Source: Paenibacillus sp. LHD-38
Lineage (GTDB): Bacteria > Bacillota > Bacilli > Paenibacillales > Paenibacillaceae
Direction of reading: 5' to 3'
NCBI RefSeq assembly: GCF_031157315.1
Contig: NZ_JAVIFU010000015.1
Span: forward strand, 62,001 to 126,000
Length of the DNA stretch: 64,000 nt
Below are positions 34,506-43,520 of this stretch, in pieces. The translations under genes and the position numbers were made by a program. Under the pieces are notes generated by a model. The model saw nothing but the letters and a program-made list of their open reading frames with translations, was not told where the DNA came from and ran no database searches. Each line of letters begins with the position of its first letter. The stretch's first letter is position 1.

Positions 34506-34555
34506 TCAAGGTGAGTTAAATATGAATGTGTCAGCGTATACGGGAGTGATGGGAG

Positions 34556-35335
34556 TTGTTAACCAAAAGGATCATCTTCGGTATCGAATTCAATTCGAGA
34601 TCGACGAAGCCCGCTTGGAGAATCGGATTAACTGCAGGGTGGATTCAATACAGAATGTCCGTATTTATGAAATATACAATGAAAAGCTTAAAGAAGCAGA
34701 CCAATCAAGATTTTGTAGCCCTTATTCAATATGCGGATTGCACGGAGTCTTTGATAAAGATTGAACTCGGCAAATATGATCCGCTTCCGGAAAACATTCA
34801 ATTTGTTCCGGCAAGCAAATACCAAGAACATATTTCGCAATGGATCACCGGATTCGATCGCTTATATCTGGTTCGTTTGGATTGTGACGATATGTACCAT
34901 AAATCTATCGTGCAGCAGTTAAGAGATTACCGCCCTAAATCTAGCACTCAAGCATTAATTAATCAAAAGGGATATATATATGATGCCGTCAGGCAGCGTT
35001 TCACAGCGGTTCACCATCAATCTCCGCCATTCTATATTTTTATCTACAAGGCTGAGGATTACCTGAACGGAAAGAGATATGTTACTCCCGGCGGGCATCG
35101 ATTCGTCATTAAATTAAAGCATGAAATCTTAACTAGAAAGGGAAACCGCAACTATATGATCGTTGTTCATAAGCGCAACACATTAAATCAAAACTTGCTG
35201 CGCAAAGCCGTGTTCAGATCGAATCGAAACAAACTGGATCATATTCTCAAAAACTTTTGCAAAGAGACAGCACCTGTTATCGAGCAAGAGCCGCAGCGAC
35301 TTATGAGGACCGAAGAGGACATGATCGCGCAATAA
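34556..35335 (+). CDS. Rhamnosyltransferase-like GT2 (paralogue 2)
   Basis: A 259-residue protein of the same family as those at 13434 and 35398. RIIFGIEFNSRS, WIQYRMSVFMKYTMKSL, the metal-site block LYLVRLDCDDMYHKSI near residue 102, HHQSPPFYIFIYKAEDYLNG and FVIKLKHEIL are conserved. TTG at 34556 is the first usable codon after an in-frame stop at 34547 and gives an N-terminus collinear with the paralogue, although the ribosome site is weak. The last 25 residues are acidic and not conserved. Together with a nucleotidyltransferase upstream this may handle a deoxyhexose; that is inference. Confidence 0.78.
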   Translation: MLTKRIIFGIEFNSRSTKPAWRIGLTAGWIQYRMSVFMKYTMKSLKKQTNQDFVALIQYADCTESLIKIELGKYDPLPENIQFVPASKYQEHISQWITGFDRLYLVRLDCDDMYHKSIVQQLRDYRPKSSTQALINQKGYIYDAVRQRFTAVHHQSPPFYIFIYKAEDYLNGKRYVTPGGHRFVIKLKHEILTRKGNRNYMIVVHKRNTLNQNLLRKAVFRSNRNKLDHILKNFCKETAPVIEQEPQRLMRTEEDMIAQ

Positions 35336-35397
35336 CAGGTTCTCCTGGCGATTTACTTTTTTTGGACGATTGAAAAGAATGCAAGGAGGAACTAGTG

Positions 35398-36111
35398 ATG
35401 CCTAATAAAAAAATTATTATTGGAATTGAATTTAATAACCGGTCAAAGCCCAATAATCGCTGGAAGGTGGGTTTGACTAGGCAATGGATTGAGTACAGAA
35501 TGTCTATCTTTATGAAATACACCTTACAAAGTCTTAAAAATCAAACCAATCAGAATTTTACGGTCCTTGTCCGGTATGCAATCTCATCGGAGTCTACGAT
35601 CTTGCAAACATTGAGCAAGTACGAAGCACTCCCTGGCAACGTTCGATTTGTACCGGACGGACAATATCTCAAGGTTCAAAAAGAGCTGACACGCGGCTAT
35701 AAGTATCTGTATCTTGTACGCTTGGACTGTGATGATATGTACCATAAAACCTTTATCAAACAATTGCATAATTATAAGCCCAAGCAGAAAACCCGCGCGC
35801 TCATTAACCAAACGGGATACGTGTATGACAGCCTGCGCCATCGCGTCGCTACAGTTAAAAAGCCTTCCCCGCCTTTCTATACGTTTATCTATAGGACTTC
35901 CGCTTATTTTAAAGGACTTAGGTATAAAACACCGAAAGGGCATACTTCCGTTATTAAGCTTAAGCATGAAATACTGACCAAAAACGGAAAACGAAACTAT
36001 ATGGTTGTTGTTCATGAACGAAACACATTAAACCAAAGATTATTGTCCAAGACGAACTTCGTAGCGAAGCAGTGGAAGGTAAATAAGATTATGAAAAATT
36101 ATGTAAAGTAA
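35398..36111 (+). CDS. Rhamnosyltransferase-like GT2 (paralogue 3)
   Basis: A 237-residue close paralogue of the previous gene, probably from tandem duplication: KKIIIGIEFNNRS, WIEYRMSIFMKYTLQSLK, LYLVRLDCDDMYHKTF and SPPFYTFIYRTSAY correspond block by block. It is the most compact of the three copies, with no added leader or tail, and may represent the basic family unit. ATG 35398 lies 8 bp after AAGGAGGA. Confidence 0.8.
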   Translation: MPNKKIIIGIEFNNRSKPNNRWKVGLTRQWIEYRMSIFMKYTLQSLKNQTNQNFTVLVRYAISSESTILQTLSKYEALPGNVRFVPDGQYLKVQKELTRGYKYLYLVRLDCDDMYHKTFIKQLHNYKPKQKTRALINQTGYVYDSLRHRVATVKKPSPPFYTFIYRTSAYFKGLRYKTPKGHTSVIKLKHEILTKNGKRNYMVVVHERNTLNQRLLSKTNFVAKQWKVNKIMKNYVK

Positions 36112-36211
36112 TCGCGATTCACTTTTTGCGTGCCGTGACGACAGCCGTTCCTAGTTCAAGTGCCATAACGTACAATGCAAATGTAGATTTCAATTAATGA
36201 GGTGTTGTACG

Positions 36212-37060
36212 ATGCTTGAGAAGCCGGATATGTATGAGAAGGCAATGATACAGGAAACGTTAGAATCAACGGCTTTACCGGTTTCGCCGGAACAATCGGA
36301 CTCACAGGAGATGATGGAAACGATAGATTCGACAGAAGCAGGGAGCCAAATAACGAAGCTTCTCCCGAAGGGAGTATCCATCATTACGGCAACCAATAAA
36401 CCGGAATTTATGAAGCAATTGTTCACGAACTACAGCCGCCAGCGCTGGAAAGCGAAAGAGCTTATCATTCTATTGAACAATGATCGCATGAGCATCGACA
36501 GTTATAGAAAATATGCCAAGCATTTTGATCAAGTGTCCGTCTATCGGCTGCCTCAGAAATACTCTCTCGGAAAATGTCTAAACTACGGCATCAGCAAAGC
36601 GAAATACGAGATTATTGCTAAATTTGATGATGACGATTATTACTCTCCGCATTATTTATCAGAAGCCATGGCGGAATTTGAGCGAACTGGCGCAAACGTT
36701 ATAGGGAAAAATAAGTTTTATATGTACTTCCACAGCGGCAATAAGCTTATGCACGCAAGCATGCCGACTAAGAGGCTCGTAGCCGGCGCGACCATTATGT
36801 TCGAGAAAAGGATATATCCCGGGGTTGTTTTTTCTAACCTGCGCAAGGGCTCGGATATGAGGTTTCTTAACGACTGCTTGAAAAAGGGGTATAAGATCAG
36901 ATCCACCAGCCGGTACAATTTCACCGCCCTCAGGAGAGGGAACCAAAAGAAGCATACGTGGAAGGTTACGGCCCGAACGTTTCGGATCCTTAGAGCGAAG
37001 ACCGTAGCGCGAACCAGCCAATATCGGCCTATCGTAAACCGGGCTATTCCAAAAGATTAA
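36212..37060 (+). CDS. Family 2 glycosyltransferase with acidic leader
   Basis: A 282-residue GT2 protein. Residues 1-50 are acidic and not conserved. The catalytic part starts with VSIITATNKPEFMKQLFTN, ELIILLNNDR, then KCLNYGISKAKYEIIAKFDD with the DDDDYY metal site near residue 135. The acceptor-side signature is less clear (SDMRFLNDCLKKGYKIRS). The C-terminus is basic. ATG 36212 is preceded by GAGGTG; an in-frame ATG at 36197 lacks a site. A CATAACGTA box lies 40 bp upstream, with no ACC at -35. It ends the run of glycosyltransferase genes before the membrane operon. Confidence 0.8.
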   Translation: MLEKPDMYEKAMIQETLESTALPVSPEQSDSQEMMETIDSTEAGSQITKLLPKGVSIITATNKPEFMKQLFTNYSRQRWKAKELIILLNNDRMSIDSYRKYAKHFDQVSVYRLPQKYSLGKCLNYGISKAKYEIIAKFDDDDYYSPHYLSEAMAEFERTGANVIGKNKFYMYFHSGNKLMHASMPTKRLVAGATIMFEKRIYPGVVFSNLRKGSDMRFLNDCLKKGYKIRSTSRYNFTALRRGNQKKHTWKVTARTFRILRAKTVARTSQYRPIVNRAIPKD

Positions 37061-37064
37061 CTAT

Positions 37065-37088
37065 GCGCCGAATAGGCGTCTTTTTTTT
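37065..37088 (+). terminator. Short rho-independent terminator
   Basis: A GCGCC/GGCGT stem with a 5-base loop is followed by eight T, five bases after the stop codon. Confidence 0.7.
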
Positions 37089-37180
37089 GGTAATTGCATT
37101 GACCGTCGTATTATAATCTAATAGAGTTGATTTTAATGTAATGCTCTTACAAATGCCGATATGAGGTGAGTAATAGAACG

Positions 37181-40100
37181 ATGATTAAACTGTCTTTCCG
37201 CGCATTTGCAGTTATCCTTTTCCTGACTCTATTAGTTCCTGCGGTTACCTTGCATGCGGCAAGCAACCTACTAACGAATGCTGGTTTTGAGAACATAACG
37301 GAGGGCGCTCCGACTGAATGGCAGCATGACGCCTATTTGAAAGAAGAGCATATTACCACGTATACGATTTCGGATAAAGAGGCCCATACGGGCACGTATT
37401 CCGCGGTGCTCGAGAATAAGGAAGCCAATCATTCGCGCTGGACGCAGACGATCAAAGTAAAACCGAAATCAACCTATAAGCTATCTGGTTACATAAAAGC
37501 GGAACAAATCGGCGCGGATGCGACCGGCGCTCATTTTTTTGTAGACGGCGTTGCCGTTGCCTATCCCGAAATAAAGAATACGAACGGGAAATGGGCTTAT
37601 GTGCATTTTTACGCAAAAACGGGCAAGGATCAGAAAAGCATTACGTTTGGAGCAAGCCTCGGCGGTTACGGGGCGATTAACACCGGGAAAGCTTATTTTG
37701 ACGATGTCAGTGTAGAGAAAGTATCGAAGGCCCCTGCGGGCGTTGAGGTATTCAGCTTAACGCCAACAGAAACCGGACAAGCATCCGATGCTGCCGCTAA
37801 AGGCGGATCCGTGCTGCCCCTGATTTTGTTCGCGGCGTTGTTCAGTCTGTTGTTTTCCTTAATTTACAAGAAGCTCCTAAGAGAGAGAAGCTTATTGGAC
37901 GGGAAACCGCATATACATAAATACATACTCGTATTTGTATGTATTGTCGCTCTAGCGGCGCGGCTTTGGCTTGCGGTTACGAATATGGGCTATGCCAATG
38001 ATATTGCGTTATTTATGGCCTGGGCTGACCATGCTGCAAAGGAAGGCCTTTCCGGGTTTTACCATTCCGGCATGTTCGTAGATTACCCGCCCGGCTATAT
38101 TTATATTCTGTATGTCTTAGGTTTAATCAAGGACATGCTCTCTTTAGACGGAGCATCGAAGGCAGCACTTCTTTTGTTCAAGCTGCCAGCGATTTTGGCT
38201 GATCTTGCAGCTGCTTATTTTATTTTTCAAACGGGTAAAAGAAAAACGGGCTTTTCCGTATCATTGGGACTTGCATTGCTCTATTTATTCAATCCTGCAG
38301 TTATTGTGGATTCTGCCGTTTGGGGCCAAGTCGACTCCATATTTGCTTTGGTGCTCGTGCTGTCCATCCATGGACTTGCTGAAAATAAGATCGAGCGCGC
38401 TTCCGTTTGGTATGCCATAGCGGCGCTTATTAAGCCGCAGGCGTTCATTTTCATGCCGGTGCTGCTGCTATGGTTTGTTTATCGCAAAGACTGGAGGAAG
38501 GTCGCGGTTAGTGCCGCTTATGGCTTTGCGGCGTTTATTTTACTCGCTCTTCCTTTCTTTTGGGGGAATGGCGGATTATCGGGTCTATTTCAACTGTACA
38601 AAGGAACCTTATCTTCCTATCCTTACGCCACATTAAATGCATTTAACCTTTATGCGCTAAGCAATGATAATTGGAAGCCGATCACCGAAACCTGGCTGCT
38701 GTTCTCCTTCAAAACCTGGGGGACGATCTTTATTTTGGCTGCCGTTGCTTTAGCCGCATATTTCACCTTACGCAAGAAGGACAGCGATTCTTCCAATCGG
38801 GTTTATTTTATAGCCATGGTGCTCATCGTTGTCGTATTTATGGGTGTAACCAAAATGCATGAGCGTTATTTATTTCCGGTCCTGTTACTTGGTCTCTTCG
38901 CCTTCTTGCAATCGCTTGACCGGAGAATGCTTATTGTTTTCTACGGATTTAGCTTGACCAGCTTCATTAATATTGCTTACGTATTGGATTTCAGCAAAAC
39001 AACGACAAACGTCCCTTTTAACGGCATTGTTTTATTGTGCTCGCTAGCAAATATTGGGTTAATGCTTTACTTGCTTTATATCGGATATGATAAATATATA
39101 CGCGGCAGGGTAAAGCTGGTAGAGCCGTTATTGGAGAAAGAGCTTACGGATACGGATCATGAGACGCTATCCCCTTTCAAGACCAAATCCATTTCGCGGG
39201 CGAGGCAAAACGCAAATCGTTTCGATCGCAAGGATTGGATCGTTATGGGCTTAATCACAATCGTATATGCGATTGTTGCTTTATTCCAGCTCGGCGATAT
39301 GAAGGGGCCGCAAACGGCATGGCAGCCTGCGGCGGCAGGCCAAAGCTTTTACGTCGATTTGGGCGCTGTCAAACAGCTTGACCGAATCAACAGCTTTGGC
39401 GGTGTCGGAACCGGGAAATTCAAATATGAATTTAGTCAAAACGGGACCGATTGGGACAATGTGATGGAAATAGACAGCAGCCATGTTGCCGTATTTACTT
39501 GGACAACGCAGCCCGCAGCGCTTCCAGCACGTTATGTAAAGGTCACTACCGTTCAAACGGGCTTTTCTATGCATGAGCTTGCGATCTACGAGCAGAGCAA
39601 CAAAATACCGCTGCAGATCGTCGGAATAAACGATGAGCTGGCGAAGGATGCCAAGAGAGGCAGCGTACCGCTGCTCTTTGACGAACAACAGCTGGCCGTG
39701 TATGACGCTACCTTCATGAATGGTTCATATTTCGATGAAATTTACCATGCACGTACGGCTTATGAGCATCTGGAACATATTGTGGCTTACGAGAATACGC
39801 ATCCGCCGCTTGGCAAACTGATTATTGCGCTCGGCATCAAGCTGTTTGGGCTTAATCCGTTTGGCTGGCGCATAGCGGGCACGCTCTTCGGTATAGCGAT
39901 GCTTCCATTAATATATGTTTTCGCTAGAAGGCTGTTCAAAACCAGCGTTTACGCCGGACTTGCCACAGCGCTGTTTGCCGCTGATTTCATGCACTTTACG
40001 CAAACAAGAATCGCGACAATAGACGTTTACGGCGTGTTTTTCATTATGCTGATGTTTTATTTCATGCACAAATATTATTCTCTCAGCTTTTACAGAGTCA

Positions 40101-40990
40101 AGCTTGGGGTTACCCTTATGCCGCTGTTCTTGGCGGGATTGTTTTTTGGAATAGGCGTGGCGTCCAAATGGATTGTGTTATATGGCGGCGCGGGTTTAGC
40201 CATCATGCTCGGGATATCGTTATTTGAACGATATAAAGAGTATGCAGCCGCGAAGCGGGTTCTGCGGGGCGGGATGGCATCAAATGCAACCTTCAGCTCA
40301 GAGAAGCTGCAGCATATCGTTCATGTGTTTCCGCGCTATACCTTGATTACGCTTGCTGTTTGTCTCGTATTCTATATTGCCATACCGCTTGTGATCTATG
40401 CCTTGTCCTACATCCCGGTACTGACCGTCATGGATGACGGTTATACCTTGAAGAGCCTTGTCGATTATCAGAAGCATATGTTCAGCTATCATAGCCAGCT
40501 CGTATCGACGCATCCGTTCTCCTCATCCTGGTGGGAGTGGCCATTTATGAAGAGACCAGTATGGTATTATTCCGGCGACAATATGGCCGAAGGCTTTAAG
40601 TCTACAATCGTTGCGTTGGGTAATCCGCTTATTTGGTGGACGGGAATCTTCGCAATGGCTGCGACGATCTGGATCAGTATCAAACGGAAAGACAAAGCCA
40701 TATATACGATATGGATTGCATTCTTGGCGCAGTACGTGCCATGGATGCTGGTCACACGGCTCACGTTCCTCTATCATTATTTTGCGATGGTGCCGTTTAT
40801 TATCTTGAGCTTGGTTTATATATTCAAGGTGATTGAAGAGAAGCGGCCAGGCTTTAAGCTCGCGCGCAACATTTTTCTGGCTGCGGCCGTTCTGTTGTTT
40901 ATTGCCTATTATCCTGCGCTCTCCGGTATGACGGTGAAAAGCTGGTATGTAGAGCATGTGCTGCGCTGGTTTCCGAGCTGGTTATTTTAA
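37181..40990 (+). CDS. Dual GT-C membrane glycosyltransferase with two carbohydrate-binding-like domains
   Basis: A 1269-residue membrane protein. After a signal peptide come a CBM4/9-like domain (about 27-190, NLLTNAGFENITEG), a first multi-helix GT-C module (about 215-640, with DYPPGYIYILY and WGQVDSIFA), a discoidin-like domain (about 725-825, RINSFGGVG ... YVKVTTVQ), and a second GT-C module of the PMT type (about 860-1269) with FDEIYHARTAYEHL and ENTHPPLGKLIIALG carrying the acidic catalytic loop. It would use polyprenyl-phosphate sugars outside the membrane to glycosylate proteins or polymers. ATG 37181 is chosen for spacing from GAGGTGA. A GT2 and a GtrA-like gene follow, which would provide and flip the donor. 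Confidence 0.85.
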   Translation: MIKLSFRAFAVILFLTLLVPAVTLHAASNLLTNAGFENITEGAPTEWQHDAYLKEEHITTYTISDKEAHTGTYSAVLENKEANHSRWTQTIKVKPKSTYKLSGYIKAEQIGADATGAHFFVDGVAVAYPEIKNTNGKWAYVHFYAKTGKDQKSITFGASLGGYGAINTGKAYFDDVSVEKVSKAPAGVEVFSLTPTETGQASDAAAKGGSVLPLILFAALFSLLFSLIYKKLLRERSLLDGKPHIHKYILVFVCIVALAARLWLAVTNMGYANDIALFMAWADHAAKEGLSGFYHSGMFVDYPPGYIYILYVLGLIKDMLSLDGASKAALLLFKLPAILADLAAAYFIFQTGKRKTGFSVSLGLALLYLFNPAVIVDSAVWGQVDSIFALVLVLSIHGLAENKIERASVWYAIAALIKPQAFIFMPVLLLWFVYRKDWRKVAVSAAYGFAAFILLALPFFWGNGGLSGLFQLYKGTLSSYPYATLNAFNLYALSNDNWKPITETWLLFSFKTWGTIFILAAVALAAYFTLRKKDSDSSNRVYFIAMVLIVVVFMGVTKMHERYLFPVLLLGLFAFLQSLDRRMLIVFYGFSLTSFINIAYVLDFSKTTTNVPFNGIVLLCSLANIGLMLYLLYIGYDKYIRGRVKLVEPLLEKELTDTDHETLSPFKTKSISRARQNANRFDRKDWIVMGLITIVYAIVALFQLGDMKGPQTAWQPAAAGQSFYVDLGAVKQLDRINSFGGVGTGKFKYEFSQNGTDWDNVMEIDSSHVAVFTWTTQPAALPARYVKVTTVQTGFSMHELAIYEQSNKIPLQIVGINDELAKDAKRGSVPLLFDEQQLAVYDATFMNGSYFDEIYHARTAYEHLEHIVAYENTHPPLGKLIIALGIKLFGLNPFGWRIAGTLFGIAMLPLIYVFARRLFKTSVYAGLATALFAADFMHFTQTRIATIDVYGVFFIMLMFYFMHKYYSLSFYRVKLGVTLMPLFLAGLFFGIGVASKWIVLYGGAGLAIMLGISLFERYKEYAAAKRVLRGGMASNATFSSEKLQHIVHVFPRYTLITLAVCLVFYIAIPLVIYALSYIPVLTVMDDGYTLKSLVDYQKHMFSYHSQLVSTHPFSSSWWEWPFMKRPVWYYSGDNMAEGFKSTIVALGNPLIWWTGIFAMAATIWISIKRKDKAIYTIWIAFLAQYVPWMLVTRLTFLYHYFAMVPFIILSLVYIFKVIEEKRPGFKLARNIFLAAAVLLFIAYYPALSGMTVKSWYVEHVLRWFPSWLF

Positions 40991-41048
40991 ATACTATGTT
41001 ACCAGAAGAACGGCGACAGTCGTCTACGCTTGAGAAAGGGGCATATAG

Positions 41049-42050
41049 ATGAAGCAATCAGCTGTAAAATACAGTGTTATCGTCCCGATGTTCAACGAAG
41101 AAGAGGTTATCGAGCATACGTATGAGCGGCTGAAGCTGGTTATGGATCATGCTGATGAGCCGTATGAGCTGATATTCGTCAATGACGGAAGCAAAGACCG
41201 TACAATTGAATTAGTATCCATGATTTGCGATTTCGATCCTAACGTCCGGCTGATCAATTTCTCCCGCAATTTCGGCCATCAGATCGCGATCTCCGCCGGT
41301 ATGGACTATGCGCAGGGGGATGCCATCGTCGTAATTGATGCGGATCTTCAGGATCCGCCTGAGGTCATTCTAGATATGATCTCCAAGTGGAAGGAAGGCT
41401 ACGAGGTCGTTTACGGCAAACGGCTTAAGCGCAAGGGCGAGACGGCATTCAAGAAGCTGACGGCGAAAATATTCTATCGTACGCTGCGCAGCTTAACCAA
41501 CGTTGAAATTCCTGTGGATACGGGTGACTTTCGATTAATTGACCGTAAGGTATGCGATGTGCTGCGTGGCTTAAAGGAGAAAAATCGCTTTGTGCGTGGC
41601 TTGGTCAGTTGGATCGGCTTCCGCCAGACGATGGTTGAGTATGAGCGGGAGGAACGTTTTGCAGGGGAGACCAAATATCCGTTAAAGAAGATGATCGCTT
41701 TTGCCATTGACGGGATTACCTCGTTCTCCTATAAGCCGCTAAAAATTGCAAGCTATATCGGCTTTACTTTGTCGTTTACAAGTTTCTTGTACCTGCTGGT
41801 CGTCATTTTTCAGAAGCTGTTCACTGGCAGCACGATTGCGGGCTGGGCTTCCATCGTAGCGGTTAACCTTTTGTTTAATGGCATTATTTTGATGCTCCTT
41901 GGCATTATCGGCGAATATATTGGTCGGATTTATGACGAATCCAAAAACAGGCCGCTTTATATCGTTCGCGAGGTACAGGGCTACTCTGAGAACGATGCGA
42001 ATCAACCAGAGAATGCAAGCGGCTCGGAACGGGTTAAAGAGTATGGCTAA
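41049..42050 (+). CDS. Polyprenyl-phosphate sugar synthase (GtrB/YkcC-like GT2)
   Basis: A 333-residue DPM1-like enzyme. YSVIVPMFNEEEVIEHTYER, FVNDGSKDRT, VVIDADLQDPPEVI (metal site near residue 97) and FSRNFGHQIAISAGMDYA are diagnostic. The last part has two membrane helices (about 235-260 and 270-295). It would load a sugar such as glucose, mannose or GlcNAc from a nucleotide onto undecaprenyl phosphate at the inner face of the membrane. It overlaps the GtrA-like gene by 8 bp and follows the GT-C gene, the standard three-part set for lipid-linked sugar transfer. Confidence 0.9.
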   Translation: MKQSAVKYSVIVPMFNEEEVIEHTYERLKLVMDHADEPYELIFVNDGSKDRTIELVSMICDFDPNVRLINFSRNFGHQIAISAGMDYAQGDAIVVIDADLQDPPEVILDMISKWKEGYEVVYGKRLKRKGETAFKKLTAKIFYRTLRSLTNVEIPVDTGDFRLIDRKVCDVLRGLKEKNRFVRGLVSWIGFRQTMVEYEREERFAGETKYPLKKMIAFAIDGITSFSYKPLKIASYIGFTLSFTSFLYLLVVIFQKLFTGSTIAGWASIVAVNLLFNGIILMLLGIIGEYIGRIYDESKNRPLYIVREVQGYSENDANQPENASGSERVKEYG

Positions 42051-42477
42051 AATGGCTTCCAAAAAGGTTTTCTTTCAATTCTTAGCCTTTAATCTAGTGG
42101 GGCTGCTCAACACTGCAATCGATTTTCTGCTTTTCACCCTTCTTCTATGGTTAGGAACCTATTATTTAATCGCGCAGATCATTGCTTACGGAGCGGGAAT
42201 GATTAACAGCTTCGTGCTTAACAGCCGATATACCTTTCATAAGAGAGATGGCCTCGTCTCAAAACCGCAGCAGATCAATAGAGGATTAAGGTTCGCCCTG
42301 TGGAATGCCCTCTTACTTGGACTTACACTGCTGCTACTTGCCGCCTTTACAGAGTGGTGGGGAATGAACGAGGTCGTATCCAAGGTCATCGTAACGGTGA
42401 TTACCGTGGCGCTGAATTTTTATGGAAGCAAGAAATGGGTTTTTGCAGTGAGCGGGTCGAGAGCAAAGAGCAGCTAA
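42043..42477 (+). CDS. GtrA-like flippase
   Basis: A 144-residue protein with four membrane helices. FFQFLAFNLVGLLNTAIDFL, IIAYGAGMINSFVLNSRYTF and the C-terminal LNFYGSKKWVF are the GtrA signature. It would help move the undecaprenyl-phosphate sugar to the outer face. ATG 42043 overlaps the end of the preceding gene, so the two genes are translationally coupled; upstream in-frame codons lie inside that gene and were not used. Confidence 0.88.
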   Translation: MAKMASKKVFFQFLAFNLVGLLNTAIDFLLFTLLLWLGTYYLIAQIIAYGAGMINSFVLNSRYTFHKRDGLVSKPQQINRGLRFALWNALLLGLTLLLLAAFTEWWGMNEVVSKVIVTVITVALNFYGSKKWVFAVSGSRAKSS

Positions 42478-42492
42478 CGGAAGGCGGGAAAG

Positions 42493-43173
42493 ATGAAAAA
42501 AATATTATCTTATACATTAGTAATCGTGGGTCTTCTTATTTTACTTTATCCCAAAGCCAATGAATGGTACGACAACCGCCAACAGGATAAGCTGATGGCG
42601 GATTGGGAAGAAGCTAGCTTCGAAGAAACGGCAGAACAGCAGGCACAGCAGCAGTATGAGGATTTGACGGATCTGTTTAACGAGGAATCGGCAGCCGCGG
42701 CTGTGGATACTGAACCTGAACCGACGATTGTACCTACGAATCCCGCCACGGATGCCCCATCAACTGCTCCAGCAGCGCAGAAGCTAACATCGATCGCAAC
42801 CATTAAGATTGACAAAATAAAGCTGAAGCTGCCTGTCGTCGAAGGGGCTACCCAGAAAAACATGAAATCCGCCGCCGCCCATTTAAAGGAAACAACCGCG
42901 ATAGGCCAGATCGGCAACGCGGCAATCGCAGGTCATCGCATGCGGTCGAAGGGAAGGTTGTTTAACCGGCTTGGCGAGGTAGAGGTCGGCGATATAATCG
43001 TGGTGGATACAAAGAGGAAATCCTATACCTACACGGTCTATAAAGTATCGATCGTAAAACCAACGGACGTATCCGTGCTTAATTACAACAACAAAGACAA
43101 GCTGCTTACCTTAATCACTTGCGATCCGATCGTGAACCCAACGCATCGTTTAATCATCCACGCAAAAATGTAA
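42493..43173 (+). CDS. Sortase (class D-like)
   Basis: A 226-residue sortase. A membrane anchor (residues 4-19) is followed by an acidic and Thr/Pro-rich linker (25-98) and the catalytic domain. His148 in IAGHRM, Cys210 in LITCDP and Arg219 in HRLIIHAK form the active site. The order TLITCDP and the short C-terminus fit class D enzymes found in spore-formers. It would cut a sorting motif and link a protein to a cell-wall nucleophile. No LPxTG-type substrate was noticed in this window. It is 15 bp downstream of the GtrA-like gene, so probably in the same operon. Confidence 0.9.
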   Translation: MKKILSYTLVIVGLLILLYPKANEWYDNRQQDKLMADWEEASFEETAEQQAQQQYEDLTDLFNEESAAAAVDTEPEPTIVPTNPATDAPSTAPAAQKLTSIATIKIDKIKLKLPVVEGATQKNMKSAAAHLKETTAIGQIGNAAIAGHRMRSKGRLFNRLGEVEVGDIIVVDTKRKSYTYTVYKVSIVKPTDVSVLNYNNKDKLLTLITCDPIVNPTHRLIIHAKM

Positions 43174-43204
43174 GCGATAGAGCCCATTTTCTCCGCTTAA
43201 CAGC

Positions 43205-43232
43205 ACCAATGGTACCGCCCCTTCATAGTATA
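43205..43232 (+). promoter_or_regulatory. Sigma-K promoter of gerE
   Basis: ACC at 43205-43207, a 16-bp spacer and CATAGTATA at 43224-43232. In Bacillus subtilis gerE is transcribed by sigma-K, so this site calibrates the other ACC-N16-CATA sites found in the window. Confidence 0.85.
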
Positions 43233-43295
43233 AGTTGACTGTATCCCTTAACCTTGTTAAACCATAAAAACCCGCGCAAGGAGGGGTGACAAACA

Positions 43296-43520
43296 TTGAA
43301 AGGTAGCGACCATAAGAGCAAGTTTTTATTGACGCATCGTGAACGCGAGGTATTCGAGCTGTTGGTACAGGATAAGACAACAAGAGATATTGCACAGCAA
43401 CTATTCATCAGCGAGAAGACCGTCCGCAACCATATTTCTAATGTCATGCAAAAGCTGAACGTCAAAGGTCGTTCACAAGCGGTTGTCGAGCTAATCAAGC
43501 TTGGTGAATTACAAATCTAA
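43296..43520 (+). CDS. gerE: Spore-coat transcription regulator GerE
   Basis: A 74-residue LuxR-type helix-turn-helix protein, exactly the length of Bacillus GerE and very close to it in sequence: LLTHREREVFELLVQDKTT, FISEKTVRNHISNVMQKL and KGRSQAVVELIKLGEL. GerE acts in the mother cell late in sporulation, activating and repressing sigma-K genes for the coat and outer layers. The start is TTG behind GGAGGGGTG. A broken second copy flanks a cassette just downstream. Its position beside the glycosylation genes fits their proposed regulation. Confidence 0.95.
   Translation: MKGSDHKSKFLLTHREREVFELLVQDKTTRDIAQQLFISEKTVRNHISNVMQKLNVKGRSQAVVELIKLGELQI

Noticed and set aside
34495..34764. Frame MKRNQGELNM overlapping the second rhamnosyltransferase-like gene
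   Set aside because: The other frame carries all family motifs, so this is a shadow.
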